Source: Candidatus Acidiferrum typicum (GTDB lineage Bacteria; Acidobacteriota; Terriglobia; Acidiferrales; UBA7541). Taken from it: DNA of 5,815 bases. The stretch lies in NCBI GenBank assembly GCA_025463105.1, contig JAOAPW010000010.1:1-5815 (forward strand). Direction: 5' to 3'. Below, in pieces: positions 5,313 through 5,815 of this stretch (the stretch's first letter is position 1; every line of letters starts with the position of its first letter). Made by a program: the position numbers and the translations under genes. The notes under the pieces are model-generated. The model did no database searches. It was not told the DNA's origin and saw only the letters and a program-made list of their open reading frames with translations.

Positions 5313-5815
5313 CTAGTTGCGCGCAGTCGCCGCAGCGGCCTGAAACCTCTCCTTGAATTCCCCGATCGCGCGCTTCAGTCCGGCGCGAGTATCGTCGGTA
5401 ATCTGCTTTTTCTGTGCAATTTCAGCGAGTAGCGCGCCGTAGCGCGTGCGCACGAATTCAACAAGGTCGTGCTGGAACCGTCCGACATCGGCGACCGCAA
5501 TGTCATCGATCAAACCGCTGGTGCCCGCGAAAATCACGAGTACCTGCTCTTCGACCGTCAGCGGCGAGAATTGCCCCTGTTTCAGAATTTCAACAAGCCG
5601 CTGTCCGCGCGCGAGTTGCGCTTTGGTGGCCTTGTCAAGCTGGTCGGACCCAAACTGCGCGAATGCCGCGAGTTCGCGATACTGCGCAAGGTCAAGCCGA
5701 AGCGAACCGGCCACCTGGCGCATGGCCTTGATCTGGGCGTTGCCGCCGACGCGGCTCACCGATAGCCCCACGTTGATCGCCGGCCGGATGCCGCTATTGA
5801 AAAGATCGGCTTCCA
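5313..5815 (-). CDS. atpA: F1Fo ATP synthase subunit alpha, C-terminal part
   Basis: The C-terminal part (about 166 residues) of the non-catalytic F1 alpha subunit, cut by the right edge. The frame is open to the edge and reads [20 protein letters not shown] before [16 protein letters not shown]. The GTG at 5771 is therefore an internal valine and not a start. The SRVGG segment holds the arginine finger that reaches into the catalytic site of the beta subunit. The rest is the helical C-terminal domain ([23 protein letters not shown]-like region, then [20 protein letters not shown]), ending in an Ala-rich tail with TAG at 5313-5315. It is followed after 20 nt by atpG, the normal order. Confidence 0.97.
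   Translation of the reverse strand, partial: [166 protein letters not shown]

Noticed and set aside
4354..5316. Plus-strand open frame of 320 codons opposite atpG
   Set aside because: It is antisense to an intact gamma subunit, begins within the repeat arm, and has no family-like motif.

Overview
The window shows the 3' end of a bacterial F1Fo ATP synthase operon on the minus strand. Read in the direction of transcription, the order is atpA (alpha, C-terminal part only, cut by the right edge), atpG (gamma), a small gene for a four-helix-bundle protein of the S23 / 23S rRNA intervening-sequence family, atpD (beta, complete) and atpC (epsilon, complete). Beyond the operon lie a small glutaredoxin-like gene, also on the minus strand, and a convergent plus-strand nagA (N-acetylglucosamine-6-phosphate deacetylase). 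The sequence is moderately GC-rich, and the ATP synthase proteins are ordinary bacterial F-type. Short heptamer repeats and S23-type genes packed between housekeeping genes are something I associate with Acidobacteriota and similar soil lineages. That assignment is a guess and no marker here fixes it.

Region by region: 1-159 holds no convincing gene, only a hydrophobic signal-peptide-like frame without a start codon. 160-1341 is nagA. 1342-1395 is a short convergent gap with no clear terminator. 1396-1650 is the glutaredoxin-like gene. 1651-1906 is non-coding and contains a perfect 8-bp hairpin. 1907-2344 is atpC. 2352-2451 is an ORF-less inverted-repeat element. 2458-3912 is atpD. 3929-4401 is a compact element made of two 34-nt inverted arms around the S23-like gene. 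4405-5292 is atpG. 5313-5815 is the end of atpA.

The main point of interest is that two intergenic gaps of this conserved operon each hold an element of the same design. In both, the ends are inverted repeats, and each arm is built from tandem 7-nt units starting GTGA(C/T)T. The 473-bp copy between atpG and atpD carries the S23-like gene and almost nothing else. The 100-bp copy between atpD and atpC carries no gene. This resembles the two classes of intervening sequence known from 23S rRNA genes (short ones without an ORF, longer ones encoding S23), but here it sits in a protein-coding operon. Both elements fit tightly between stop codons and translation starts. The smaller one appears to have separated atpC from its Shine-Dalgarno sequence. 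Transposition, RNA processing and regulation by these elements are all inferences that remain to be tested.
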